Shown here: positions 52,598 through 61,791 of the stretch, one piece after another
Position numbering within the stretch: position 1 is the stretch's first letter
How the letters are laid out: each line of letters begins with the position of its first letter
NCBI GenBank assembly: GCA_947494675.1
Contig: CANLVP010000002.1
Location: 434,001-498,000 of the forward strand
Direction of reading: 5' to 3'
Origin: an uncultured Paracoccaceae bacterium
GTDB taxonomy: Bacteria > Pseudomonadota > Alphaproteobacteria > Rhodobacterales > Rhodobacteraceae
Length of the DNA: 64,000 nt
The notes under the pieces: model-generated
Seen by the model: the letters and a program-made list of their open reading frames with translations, nothing else
Told to the model about the DNA's origin: nothing
The model's database searches: none
Position numbers and translations under genes: made by a program

Positions 52598-53779
52598 ATG
52601 AAACCGCCCAAATCGCTCGTCCGTCGGACAGGTTGGCCGACCTCCACGTCGCGCCCCGTGGTCACGCCGCTGCAGCCCTCCGTCGTCTATGCCTCACCCG
52701 ATCCAGACGCGCTGGATACGCAATATGAGGATGGTTCCGGCTATACCTACGCCCGCGAAGGGCACCCCAACGCAGAAGTTCTTGCGGCCAAGATCGACAT
52801 GCTCGAAGGCGCGACGGGCGGCAACATCACAGGCTCCGGCATGTCCGCCATCGGCGCGGTGTTCCTTGGAGTGCTCAAGGCGGGCGACCACGTTTTGGGC
52901 GCAGATCAGCTTTATGGCCGCAGCCTGCGCCTGATGACGCAAGACCTGCCGAAACTGGGCATCGAAACATCGCTCGCTGATCCAACCGATGCTGCCGCCA
53001 TCGCCGCGGCGATCCGGCCAAATACCAAGATGATCTTGGTCGAAGTGGTCAGCAATCCCACCATCCGCGTAGCCGACATGGACGGCATTGCCGCCCTCGC
53101 TAAGGACCGTGGCATCCTGCTCGCCGTCGACAATACCTTCACCACCCCACGCAGCTATCGCCCGTTTGATCACGGCGCGGATATCGTCATCCATTCGGTC
53201 ACAAAGCTGCTGTCCGGCCACTCAGACGCGACACTTGGCTACGTGGCGGCCCGTGACCCCGCGCTGCGGACCGCGATCAACGACGCCAACGTCACCTGGG
53301 GGCTTACGCCAAGCCCGTTTGATTGCTGGCTAGCGGAGCGTGGATTGCATTCGTTTGACCTGCGCTTTGACCGCGCACAGCAAAACGCAACAGCTTTGGC
53401 CGATGCACTGGTCGAGATGCCGGGCGTGGCGCGCGTCATCTATCCCACCCGCCGCGATCATCCCGACCACAACCGCGCGATGGGGCTTTTGGACGGGCAG
53501 GGCGGGCATATGCTGTCGTTTGAACTCACAGGTGGCCGTGCTGCGGCCAATGCGCTGACCCGCGCGGCCCCCGACATCGCCTTTGCGCCAACGCTTGGAG
53601 ACATCGGCACGACCCTGTCGCATCCGGCCTCGTCATCGCATCGTGGCCTGACGCCAGAGGGGCGCGCCGCCTTGGGCATCAGCGAAGGCTTCTTCCGCGT
53701 CTCTGTTGGTGTCGAAGATATTGATATGTTGGTGTCTGAACTCGACCACGCGATCTGTCAGGCGCAAAACGCAAGCTAG
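52598..53779 (+). CDS. metC: Cystathionine beta-lyase-like PLP enzyme
   Basis: A 393-residue Cys/Met-metabolism PLP-dependent enzyme. The PLP lysine lies in HSVTKLLSGHSDATLGYVA, preceded by the VDNTFTTPRSYRPFDHGAD segment. Overall sequence fits cystathionine beta-lyase or gamma-synthase; the MetC symbol is an inference. ATG immediately follows the preceding TAG. It overlaps the convergent hypothetical gene by four bases. Confidence 0.86.
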   Translation: MKPPKSLVRRTGWPTSTSRPVVTPLQPSVVYASPDPDALDTQYEDGSGYTYAREGHPNAEVLAAKIDMLEGATGGNITGSGMSAIGAVFLGVLKAGDHVLGADQLYGRSLRLMTQDLPKLGIETSLADPTDAAAIAAAIRPNTKMILVEVVSNPTIRVADMDGIAALAKDRGILLAVDNTFTTPRSYRPFDHGADIVIHSVTKLLSGHSDATLGYVAARDPALRTAINDANVTWGLTPSPFDCWLAERGLHSFDLRFDRAQQNATALADALVEMPGVARVIYPTRRDHPDHNRAMGLLDGQGGHMLSFELTGGRAAANALTRAAPDIAFAPTLGDIGTTLSHPASSSHRGLTPEGRAALGISEGFFRVSVGVEDIDMLVSELDHAICQAQNAS

Positions 53780-54159
53780 GTCCCGAACAGGCCCTCAGGC
53801 ACAGCCACCACGGCAAAATCCAAACCGGGTGCGATGGCGGCAACCTCGGCCGTGATCATATTGTCGTTGGGGATGTCATCCGCCACGACCCGGTAGCGCC
53901 CGGCATAGCCCAAATCACCCAAGATGCGGGCCACCTCAATCGCATCCGTATCCCGCACGACCAGCGGCGACATGATGATGTCTGGGCCAATACGCACCAA
54001 TAGATCAGCGCTCAGATCCGCGACATCCGCGAAGCTGAGGCCGTCCAGAACCGGCAAGGAGTGGTCGCGGGCCAACCAGCGCTGCATATCACCGATAATG
54101 AGCGTGACGGGTTCGGGACCATCCCTATTTGCCGAAGAAGGCGCAAAGGGCTTTTCCAT
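53776..54159 (-). CDS. Conserved-looking protein of unknown function next to phoR
   Basis: About 127 residues from an ATG near 54159 with AAGGAA just upstream; earlier in-frame ATGs at 54270 and 54258 give an N-terminus that does not look protein-like. The second half, DIIMSPLVVRDTDAIEVARI then DLGYAGRYRVVADDIPND, has the alternating pattern of a receiver-like fold, but no phosphorylatable Asp site is clear. I do not recognize the family. It is divergent from phoR. Confidence 0.55.
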   Translation of the reverse strand: MEKPFAPSSANRDGPEPVTLIIGDMQRWLARDHSLPVLDGLSFADVADLSADLLVRIGPDIIMSPLVVRDTDAIEVARILGDLGYAGRYRVVADDIPNDNMITAEVAAIAPGLDFAVVAVPEGLFGT

Positions 54160-54299
54160 CATTTCCTTATCGCGGAGCGTTTCGAATTGCGTTGAGGTTA
54201 TGATTGTTTCTGGCCGTGGCACAACATAAAGCTTTGGGAAATTGTTACATGCGCTCATTAGGTTGCGCACGTATTGGTTGCATTGAAAAGGCCGGACCT

Positions 54300-55358
54300 G
54301 TGACAGAAACCGAGATCGTAGCGCTGCTGGAGGCCGTGCCTTTACCGATGATGGCGGTGGACCTTGATGGACGTGTCACAGGCACCAATCGCGCTTGTGT
54401 GAACTTGCTGGGCGACGGGCTGGTGGGGCGGCATTTCATCACCGCCTTGCGCCAGCCCACACTGCTTGATGCGATTGAGGCGGCGCTGCGCAGCGGCCTT
54501 GCGGGCAAGGGGCGGTATTTGGGTCGCGAGGGCGCGCGTGACACCACCTATCTTGTCCATATCGCCCCTGTCGGCCGCCAAATCGTGTTGACGTTTGAGG
54601 ACCGCACCGCCGCCGAAGACGTCAGTGCCCTCCGGCGCGACTTTGTGGCCAACGTCAGCCACGAATTGCGCACGCCGCTGACCGCCCTCAACGGCTTTAT
54701 CGAAACTCTGCGCGGCCCGGCCAAGGACGACCCCGCCGCCCGTGACCGGTTTCTCGCGATCATGGGTCGCGAAACCGGGCGCATGACCCAGCTTGTGGGC
54801 GACCTTTTGTCGCTCAGCCGGGTGGAAGAAAACGAACGCATCCGTCCTGATGAACCTGTGGTGATTGCCGATTTGGTGCGCACGGCCTTGGCAGAGCTTG
54901 ATCCCGTGATCACCGCCGCAGGGTGCCGCGCGGATTTTGTCGATGACAGCGGCGGCATACCGGTGCCCGCCGACCCCGGACAGATCAGACAGGTCATCGG
55001 GAACCTGCTGGAAAACGCCACGAAATACGGGGCCGAGGGCGGCACGATTGCGGTGCGGCTCACGGCGATTACATACCTCACCAACCTGCGTCAAAACGGT
55101 CTGGAACTCTCTGTTCATGACGACGGTGATGGCATTCCCGCGCACCATATCCCGCGTTTGACCGAACGGTTCTACCGTGTGGACAGCCACCGCAATCGCG
55201 ATGTGGGCGGGACGGGGCTGGGGCTCGCCATCGTGAAACACATCGTCAACCGCCACCGCGGGCGGCTCCGGATCGACAGCGGCAAGGACAGCGGGACGAC
55301 GATTACGGTGACGCTGCCGGCCTTTCCAGATGCTGATGATCCGGCCAGTAGCGCCTGA
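54300..55358 (+). CDS. phoR: Phosphate regulon sensor histidine kinase PhoR
   Basis: About 352 residues from GTG 54300, which has GAAAAGG eight bases upstream; ATG 54249 is an alternative. A PAS domain (LEAVPLPMMAVDLDGRVTG) leads to the H-box FVANVSHELRTPLTAL with His 121, N-box IGNLLENATKYG and G-box DVGGTGLGLAIVKHIV. It lies at the head of the pst-pho set, hence PhoR. Unlike E. coli PhoR, I see no transmembrane helix, so it is probably soluble or associates with PhoU/PstB. Its last 56 bases overlap a convergent gene. Confidence 0.86.
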   Translation: MTETEIVALLEAVPLPMMAVDLDGRVTGTNRACVNLLGDGLVGRHFITALRQPTLLDAIEAALRSGLAGKGRYLGREGARDTTYLVHIAPVGRQIVLTFEDRTAAEDVSALRRDFVANVSHELRTPLTALNGFIETLRGPAKDDPAARDRFLAIMGRETGRMTQLVGDLLSLSRVEENERIRPDEPVVIADLVRTALAELDPVITAAGCRADFVDDSGGIPVPADPGQIRQVIGNLLENATKYGAEGGTIAVRLTAITYLTNLRQNGLELSVHDDGDGIPAHHIPRLTERFYRVDSHRNRDVGGTGLGLAIVKHIVNRHRGRLRIDSGKDSGTTITVTLPAFPDADDPASSA

Positions 55359-56055
55359 CCAGATCACTCGCCAAATGGCCCCACTCCGCGTAGACGGCGG
55401 GGCCGGGATGAAACCCATCCTCGGCCATATCTGCAGGGTTCAGTTTTGGCGGCCCCTTCAGGTAGCGGCAATGCGGACGCGTCGCGATGAGCTCTTGATG
55501 GGCAACATCAAAGACCTGCGCGCGCCGGTGTAGCGCCCAGCGCAACGGATGCGGCAGCAGCGGAAAATCCTGCACGGGCGGCATGCCGGATGCGCAGATC
55601 AACCGCACACCAAAATCCAACGTCAGCCGATCATAAAGCCGCGCGGTATTGTGCAGGTAGCGGGCCAGCCCGTGCCCGTTCTTGACGTCATTCACCCCCA
55701 GCCCGGTCAGGGCCACGTCATAGGTGCCATCAGGGACGTCCGACAGCATAGCCGTCGCACTCGCTGTGGTTGCTCCGCACTGGGCGATTAGTCTCCAAGT
55801 TACCCTGTAGTCAGCGGCCAATCCTGCGACAAACTGTCCTGCAAGCGCTTGATCTTGGGTGGCCACACCAACCCCTGCAGCGGACGAATCGCCCAGGATC
55901 AAAACCCGCAGCGGCGGTCCGACACCGTCTTGCCCCGCGCGGGGGCCAGCAGCCTCTTGCATCTGGGCCGCACGAAATTTGACATAAAGACCTTGCGGCA
56001 CAATCAACGGCATCAGGGTCAATGCAGTCAGGCGGCGAAGCGGAGTATCAGGCAT
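55303..56055 (-). CDS. SGNH/GDSL hydrolase family protein
   Basis: About 250 residues from the ATG at 56053-56055. A hydrophobic N-terminal segment (LTALTLMPLIVPQGLYV) suggests a signal anchor. SGNH blocks are visible: LILGDSSAAGVG (block I with the Ser), TGLGVNDVKNG (Asn in block III) and EDGFHPGPAVY (Asp and His in block V). It probably cleaves esters, such as acyl or acetyl groups. It lies antiparallel within the phosphate regulon, overlapping the phoR end by 56 bases. Confidence 0.84.
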   Translation of the reverse strand: MPDTPLRRLTALTLMPLIVPQGLYVKFRAAQMQEAAGPRAGQDGVGPPLRVLILGDSSAAGVGVATQDQALAGQFVAGLAADYRVTWRLIAQCGATTASATAMLSDVPDGTYDVALTGLGVNDVKNGHGLARYLHNTARLYDRLTLDFGVRLICASGMPPVQDFPLLPHPLRWALHRRAQVFDVAHQELIATRPHCRYLKGPPKLNPADMAEDGFHPGPAVYAEWGHLASDLVRRYWPDHQHLERPAASP

Positions 56056-56167
56056 GCCCCAAATATAGCAGATGATCGCCGCCAGTTCAGCGCGTTGACG
56101 CCACGGCAGCGACCAAGTGGCGACTTTTTGCAAGTTTTGCGGGGCATTTCCGCGCCCCAGCAGGCCT

Positions 56168-56207
56168 CTGTCACATAACATTTACAAAACCGTCACAAAA
56201 GCTTTGT
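56168..56207 (+). promoter_or_regulatory. Pho box array upstream of pstS
   Basis: Four 7-base units at an 11-base period: CTGTCAC (56168), CATTTAC (56179), CCGTCAC (56190) and GCTTTGT (56201), each separated by A-rich 4-base spacers (ATAA, AAAA, AAAA). This is the expected PhoB-binding pattern. TCCTAT at 56215-56220 could be the -10 element. It implies phosphate-starvation activation of pstS and downstream genes. Confidence 0.82.
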
Positions 56208-56281
56208 CAGCGAATCCTATGCCCGACGCAACGGGCCCGCATCCGGCGCGGCGCGATAAGTTTGACAAACAGGAGACACCC

Positions 56282-57316
56282 ATGTCGATCTTTAAAATGA
56301 CCGCCTCGACCCTGGCGATCACAGCAATTTCCGCGACAGCTGCCGTCGCACGCGACAACGTTCAGGTGGCCGGTTCTTCCACCGTTCTGCCTTACGCCTC
56401 AATCGTGGCAGAGGCCTTTGGCGAAAACTTCGACTTCCCAACACCCGTTGTTGAATCCGGTGGCTCTTCTGCTGGTCTCAAGCGTTTCTGCGAAGGTGTC
56501 GGTGAAAACACCATCGACGTTGCAAACGCCTCCCGCGCGATCCGCGAAAGCGAACTGGCGGTATGTGCTGAAAACGGCGTCACCGACGTGATCGAAGTCC
56601 GCATCGGCTATGACGGCATCGTCTTCGCCAGCCAGTTGGACGGCCCTGACTACGTTGCGTTCGAGCCTGCTGACATTTTCAACGCGCTCGCACCCAAGGT
56701 GCTCGTTGACGGTGAACTCGTTGATAACCCCTACACCATGTGGAGCGATTTCAATGCCGATCTGCCTGCCGAAGAAATCCTGGCCTTCATCCCCGGCACC
56801 AAGCACGGCACACGTGAAGTGTTCGAAGAAAAGGTAATCGCAGCAGGTTGTGAAGCAACCGGCGCACATGACGCGATGATCGCTGCTGGCATGTCCGAAG
56901 ACGACGCAGAAGACGCCTGCCTCGCAGTGCGCACCGATGGCCTCTCTGTCGACATCGACGGTGACTACACCGAAACACTGGCCCGCATCGACGCCAACGC
57001 AAACGGCATCGGCGTCTTTGGTCTGGCGTTCTACGAAAACAACACCGACAAGCTCAAAGTCGCGACCATGTCGGGTGTTGAGCCGTCGACCGAAACCATC
57101 TCGACCGGTGAATACCCCGTGTCACGCCCTCTGTATTTCTACGTCAAAGCCGCGCACATCGGTGTGATCCCCGGCCTGAAGGAATATGCAGAATTCTTCG
57201 TGGCTGACGAGATTGCTGGCCCCGATGGCCCGCTGTCCGCTTACGGTCTGGTGTCCGACCCTGCGCTGGCAGACGTCCAAACCACCGTGATGGACGAAGT
57301 CACAATGGGCAACTAA
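56282..57316 (+). CDS. pstS: Phosphate ABC transporter substrate-binding protein PstS
   Basis: About 344 residues from the ATG at 56282, preceded by AGGAGA. A signal peptide ends near ATAAVARDN; VQVAGSSTVLPYASIVAEAF and VESGGSSAGLKRFCEG are PstS phosphate-binding segments, as is PGTKHGTREVFEE. It is periplasmic and supplies phosphate to PstCAB. A terminator follows, which probably leaves pstS mRNA in excess over the membrane components. Confidence 0.95.
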   Translation: MSIFKMTASTLAITAISATAAVARDNVQVAGSSTVLPYASIVAEAFGENFDFPTPVVESGGSSAGLKRFCEGVGENTIDVANASRAIRESELAVCAENGVTDVIEVRIGYDGIVFASQLDGPDYVAFEPADIFNALAPKVLVDGELVDNPYTMWSDFNADLPAEEILAFIPGTKHGTREVFEEKVIAAGCEATGAHDAMIAAGMSEDDAEDACLAVRTDGLSVDIDGDYTETLARIDANANGIGVFGLAFYENNTDKLKVATMSGVEPSTETISTGEYPVSRPLYFYVKAAHIGVIPGLKEYAEFFVADEIAGPDGPLSAYGLVSDPALADVQTTVMDEVTMGN

Positions 57317-57328
57317 GCCCTGCATATC

Positions 57329-57367
57329 GGGTGATCCGGCTGGTCCGGGTCACCCATTTTTGTTTTT
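57329..57367 (+). terminator. Intrinsic terminator/attenuator between pstS and pstC
   Basis: GGGTGATCCGG (57329-57339) pairs with CCGGGTCACCC (57345-57355), an 11-bp stem with one G-U pair and a CTGGT loop, followed by ATTTTTGTTTTT. It lies 13 bases after the pstS stop. Partial read-through would lower pstCAB expression relative to pstS. Confidence 0.88.
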
Positions 57368-57435
57368 GAATGATTGCCGACCGACTTTTGCCTGAACACG
57401 CCTTATAAAGGCACAAACTGAATGCTGGGGACACA

Positions 57436-58917
57436 ATGTCAAACCTCATGTTAGTGCTGATCGTGCTGGGCCTTGGTGCGGTCGGTTTTGTGCTCGGGCG
57501 ATCCCGCGCCATGTCCGTGGCAGGCGGGGACCGGCGCAAGCTGCACTCTCTCCCCGTTTATTATGCCGCACATGTGGGCCTAAATACGATCGTGCCTGCG
57601 CTGCTGCTGCTCTTTGGCTGGATGATTGTGCAGCCGATGATCATCAACAGCTCCGTTTCCGGCATGATCCCGGCCTCCGCCATAGAAGAGGGCGGTAACC
57701 TCAGCCTTTTGATGTCCGACGTGCGCCGCGTCGCCGAAGGCTTGGACATTGCCGTGACTCAAGGGGCCATGACCGTTTCAGAGGCTACAAACCTCAGCGC
57801 TGACGCCGACAATGTCCGCGACAAGCTCGCCGCCGTAGGTGTGGCCTTGGGCTCTGACGTGACGACAGACACGCTGCACGCCGCCCAGCGCTACCGCGCC
57901 ATGGCTGCCACTGGCAATCTATGGAAGTCCATCGTGGCCATCGGTGCAGCCCTGATCGGCATGGCCGTGGCACTGCGCCTCACCGCTGTAGCTTTCCGCG
58001 CCCGCAACGTCGTTGAACGCGGCATTCTTATGGTGCTGATCGCCGCCGCCTCAATCGCGGTGCTCACCACCCTTGGCATCGTGCTGTCACTGATCTTCAA
58101 CACCGTTGAATTCTTCCAGCTCTACCCTGCATCCGATTTCTTCTTCTCGCTGAGCTGGAACCCCAGCTTCTCGGGCCGTGGTGGCGGGTCAGAGCTTGGC
58201 ATCCTGCCGCTCCTCTGGGGCACGCTCTATATCTCCTTCATCGCGCTGCTTGTCGCTGTGCCCATTGGCCTGTTCGCCGCGATCTACCTCAGCGAATATG
58301 CCTCCAACCCGGTGCGATCCTTTGCCAAACCGCTGTTGGAACTTCTCGCCGGTATCCCCACCATCGTCTACGGCCTTTTTGCGCTGCTGACCGTTGGCCC
58401 CATGCTGGTCAGCGTCTTTGGCGACAACGGTGCCTTGGGCGTCGGTTGGATGCAGGGTGGCACCGCCGTCATGACGGCAGGGCTGGTTATGGGCATCATG
58501 CTGATCCCGTTTGTGTCATCCCTCTCGGACGACATCATCAACGCGGTGCCGCAATCCATGCGCGACGGTTCACTGGGCCTTGGTGCCACGCACTCTGAGA
58601 CTGTCCGCCAAGTGATCCTGCCCGCAGCCTTGCCCGGCATCGTCGGCGCGATCCTGCTGGCCGCGTCCCGCGCCATCGGTGAGACGATGATCGTTGTGCT
58701 TGGGGCAGGGGCCGCGGCCCGTCTGTCGATGAACCCCTTTGACGCCATGACCACCGTAACTGCCAAGATCGTCAGCCAGCTCACCGGCGACAGCGACTTT
58801 GCCTCGCCAGAGGCGCTTGTGGCCTTCGCCCTTGGTATCACCCTTTTCGTCATCACCCTTGGTTTGAATGTGATCGCGCTCTTCATTGTGCGAAAATATC
58901 GGGAGCAATACGAATGA
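57436..58917 (+). CDS. pstC: Phosphate ABC transporter permease PstC (long alphaproteobacterial form)
   Basis: A 493-residue permease. The first 190 residues are an N-terminal PstC-specific extension with two hydrophobic segments; the rest is the usual permease with SELGILPLLWGTLYISFIAL and the EAA-like LGATHSETVRQVILPAALPG. Typical enteric PstC has about 320 residues. It overlaps pstA by four bases. Confidence 0.92.
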   Translation: MSNLMLVLIVLGLGAVGFVLGRSRAMSVAGGDRRKLHSLPVYYAAHVGLNTIVPALLLLFGWMIVQPMIINSSVSGMIPASAIEEGGNLSLLMSDVRRVAEGLDIAVTQGAMTVSEATNLSADADNVRDKLAAVGVALGSDVTTDTLHAAQRYRAMAATGNLWKSIVAIGAALIGMAVALRLTAVAFRARNVVERGILMVLIAAASIAVLTTLGIVLSLIFNTVEFFQLYPASDFFFSLSWNPSFSGRGGGSELGILPLLWGTLYISFIALLVAVPIGLFAAIYLSEYASNPVRSFAKPLLELLAGIPTIVYGLFALLTVGPMLVSVFGDNGALGVGWMQGGTAVMTAGLVMGIMLIPFVSSLSDDIINAVPQSMRDGSLGLGATHSETVRQVILPAALPGIVGAILLAASRAIGETMIVVLGAGAAARLSMNPFDAMTTVTAKIVSQLTGDSDFASPEALVAFALGITLFVITLGLNVIALFIVRKYREQYE

Positions 58918-60257
58918 CCGACGCAACACAAGGCGGCCCGATCCGCACCAAGGGCAAATCGATCCTCGAACTCGATACCCGCACCAAAAAGCGCAACGCC
59001 GCAGAGGCCCGTTTCAAGGGCTATGGCATCGCGGCGATCTGCGTCAGCCTATTCTTTCTGGTCTCGCTTCTGGTCACAATCGTGAGCAACGGCGTGCCCG
59101 CCTTCACCCAGACCTTTGTGAACCTCTCGGTCACGCTGGATGAGGCGAAGCTCGACAAGAACGGCAACCGAAACATCGACGAAATCAAGAAGGTCTCGAC
59201 CTTTGGCTACAAGCCCTTGATCAACGCGGCCCTCGTATCGGCCACCGATGGCATTGAAACCGAATTGACCGATAAGGACCTCGACAAGATCCTGTCCGCC
59301 TCCGCTGGCGCCGTTGTCCGCGACCACGTTATCGCCAACCCAGACATGATCGGCGAAACCGTCGAATTCCGCCTGCTCACGTCGTCCCGCGTTGACGGCT
59401 ATATGAAAGGCCGCGTGGTCCGCGAGGACTTGGCCCGCGACAAAAACCTTGATGCCGCCCACCTCGACCTGATCGACGTCATGGCGGAACGTGGCGCTGT
59501 GCAACGTACCTTCAACTGGGACTTCATCTTTGGCTCCGACGCCTCTGAAAGCCGGCCAGAGCAGGCAGGTATTGGTGTGTCGATGCTCGGCTCGTTCTTC
59601 ATGATGCTGGTCGTGCTGGCACTTGCCTTGCCCATTGGTGTCGCGGCGTCCATCTATCTTGAGGAATTCGCCCCCCAAAATCGCTTTACCGATCTGATTG
59701 AGGTGAACATCAGCAACCTCGCCGCCGTGCCCTCTATCGTCTTTGGTATCCTTGGTCTCGCGGTCTTCATCCAGTTCGCGCATCTGCCGCAATCGGCCCC
59801 CATCGTCGGTGGCCTGACGCTGACCCTCATGACACTGCCCACCATCGTGATCTCGACCCGCGCCTCGCTCAAGGCGGTGCCCCCGTCGATCCGTGACGCG
59901 GCCTTGGGCGTTGGAGCTTCCAAAATGCAGGCAGTGTTCCACCACGTGCTGCCACTCGCCATGCCCGGCATCCTAACTGGCACGATCATTGGTCTGGCCC
60001 AGGCTTTGGGTGAAACCGCGCCGCTCTTGCTGATCGGCATGGTCGGCTATATCGCCACCAACTACCCAGAGGGCGTGACCTCTGGTTTCCTCGACCCGAA
60101 CTCTGCCATGCCCGCCCAAATCTACGAATGGGCCAAGCGCGCAGACCCCGCATTCTACGAAAGGGCCTGGGGCGGCATCATCGTGCTCTTGCTGTTCCTT
60201 TTGACCATGAACCTGATTGCGATCATTCTACGTCGCAGGTTCGAGCGCCGTTGGTAG
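58914..60257 (+). CDS. pstA: Phosphate ABC transporter permease PstA (with N-terminal DUF3333 region)
   Basis: A 447-residue permease. The soluble N-terminal region ([20 protein letters not shown], then an extended periplasmic stretch to about 210) fits the DUF3333 extension of alphaproteobacterial PstA. The channel domain has [15 protein letters not shown] and the EAA-like [20 protein letters not shown]. It pairs with PstC. A TAGGAG site near its end serves pstB. Confidence 0.92.
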   Translation: MTDATQGGPIRTKGKSILELDTRTKKRNAAEARFKGYGIAAICVSLFFLVSLLVTIVSNGVPAFTQTFVNLSVTLDEAKLDKNGNRNIDEIKKVSTFGYKPLINAALVSATDGIETELTDKDLDKILSASAGAVVRDHVIANPDMIGETVEFRLLTSSRVDGYMKGRVVREDLARDKNLDAAHLDLIDVMAERGAVQRTFNWDFIFGSDASESRPEQAGIGVSMLGSFFMMLVVLALALPIGVAASIYLEEFAPQNRFTDLIEVNISNLAAVPSIVFGILGLAVFIQFAHLPQSAPIVGGLTLTLMTLPTIVISTRASLKAVPPSIRDAALGVGASKMQAVFHHVLPLAMPGILTGTIIGLAQALGETAPLLLIGMVGYIATNYPEGVTSGFLDPNSAMPAQIYEWAKRADPAFYERAWGGIIVLLLFLLTMNLIAIILRRRFERRW

Positions 60258-60267
60258 GAGCCCGACA

Positions 60268-61068
60268 ATGGAAGATATGATACAAATGGACCGCGCCATG
60301 AGCACCGAACAAGACATCAAAATCAGCGCCAACGGCGTGCAGGTCTATTACGGCGAGAACCACGCCATCAAAGACGTCAATGTCGAGATCCAAGACAAGA
60401 TGGTCACCGCTTTTATCGGCCCATCAGGCTGCGGCAAGTCCACGTTTCTACGCTGCATCAACCGGATGAACGACACCATCGATATCTGCCGGGTTGAAGG
60501 CGACATCCGCATCGATGGCGAAGACATCTATGACGCGCGCGTTGACCCAGTGCAGCTGCGCGCCAAGGTCGGCATGGTGTTCCAAAAACCGAACCCATTC
60601 CCCAAATCGATCTACGACAACGTGGCTTACGGTCCAAAAATCCACGGACTGGCCCGCAACAAGGCGGAACTGGACGAAATCGTGGAAAAGGCCCTGCGCC
60701 GCGGCGCGATCTGGGACGAGGTTAAGGACCGCCTCCATGCACCGGGCACGGGCCTCTCTGGCGGCCAGCAGCAGCGCCTGTGTATAGCCCGCGCTGTGGC
60801 CACCGAACCCGAAGTGCTGTTGATGGATGAACCATGCTCTGCCCTTGACCCCATTGCCACCGCACAGGTCGAGGAATTGATTGATGAGTTGCGTCAGAAC
60901 TACTCCGTGGTGATCGTCACCCACTCCATGCAGCAGGCGGCCCGCGTCAGCCAACGCACGGCGTTCTTCCACCTCGGCAACCTCGTGGAATTTGGCGACA
61001 CCGACAAGATTTTCACAAACCCCGAAGACCCCCGCACCGAGAGCTACATCTCGGGCCGGATCGGGTAG
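60268..61068 (+). CDS. pstB: Phosphate ABC transporter ATPase PstB
   Basis: About 266 residues from the ATG at 60268, eight bases after TAGGAG; other in-frame ATGs follow at short intervals. Walker [10 protein letters not shown], signature LSGGQQQRL and Walker [13 protein letters not shown] are PstB-specific. [17 protein letters not shown] is a family hallmark. It energizes phosphate uptake and takes part in PhoR signalling. Confidence 0.96.
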   Translation: MEDMIQMDRAMSTEQDIKISANGVQVYYGENHAIKDVNVEIQDKMVTAFIGPSGCGKSTFLRCINRMNDTIDICRVEGDIRIDGEDIYDARVDPVQLRAKVGMVFQKPNPFPKSIYDNVAYGPKIHGLARNKAELDEIVEKALRRGAIWDEVKDRLHAPGTGLSGGQQQRLCIARAVATEPEVLLMDEPCSALDPIATAQVEELIDELRQNYSVVIVTHSMQQAARVSQRTAFFHLGNLVEFGDTDKIFTNPEDPRTESYISGRIG

Positions 61069-61080
61069 GAGAACAGGCAG

Positions 61081-61788
61081 ATGAACGAACATATTTCAAG
61101 CGCCTATGACCGTGACCTCGAAGGCATCACCACGCTGGTGATGCGCATGGGTGGCCTCGTTGAGGACGCCATCATCAACGCCGCCAAATCGCTGGTCGAC
61201 CGCGACGTGGAACTGGCCGAGGCCGTGCGCGCCGGCGACAAAGTAATCGACGCCCTCGAGATGCAGATCAACGAAGAGGCCGCGCGCACTATCGCCCTGC
61301 GCGCCCCTGTGTCCAAAGACCTACGCTCCATCCTCTCGGTGCTGCGCCTTGCCGCCTCTCTGGAACGGATCGGTGACTACGCCAAGAACATGGCCAAACG
61401 CACCGGCACACTGGTTGAAATGAGCCCGGTGAACGGCTCTGACTCTGCTCTGCGCCGCATGGCGCGCGAGGTGCAGGCGATGCTCAAGGACACGCTCGAC
61501 GCCTATATTCGCGGCGACGCCGAACTGGCGGAGGACGTGCGTCAGCGCGATCAGGAAGTCGACCAGATGTACAACGCGCTTTTCCGCGAATTTCTGACCT
61601 TCATGATGGAAGACCCACGCAACATCACACCCTGTATGCACCTGCATTTCATGGCCAAAAACATCGAGCGGATGGGCGATTTGACCACCAATATGGCCGA
61701 ACAGGTCATCTATCTGGTGACCGGCGAAATGCCTGAAGAGGCGCGCCCCAAGAGCGACAAAACCTCATTCGTGAGCGAAGCGAGCTAA
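61081..61788 (+). CDS. phoU: Phosphate signalling protein PhoU
   Basis: A 235-residue helical protein with two PhoU repeats, for example GGLVEDAIINAAKSLVDRD and HFMAKNIERMGDLTTNMAE, each containing the E/DxxxD metal-binding motif (ERIGDYAKN, ERMGDLTTN). PhoU links Pst transport to PhoR and represses the regulon when phosphate is ample. It follows pstB by 12 bases. Confidence 0.95.
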   Translation: MNEHISSAYDRDLEGITTLVMRMGGLVEDAIINAAKSLVDRDVELAEAVRAGDKVIDALEMQINEEAARTIALRAPVSKDLRSILSVLRLAASLERIGDYAKNMAKRTGTLVEMSPVNGSDSALRRMAREVQAMLKDTLDAYIRGDAELAEDVRQRDQEVDQMYNALFREFLTFMMEDPRNITPCMHLHFMAKNIERMGDLTTNMAEQVIYLVTGEMPEEARPKSDKTSFVSEAS

Positions 61789-61791
61789 CTC

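Noticed and set aside
54342-55418. 358-codon minus-strand open frame opposite phoR
   Set aside because: It has no recognizable domain; phoR on the plus strand has all histidine-kinase motifs.
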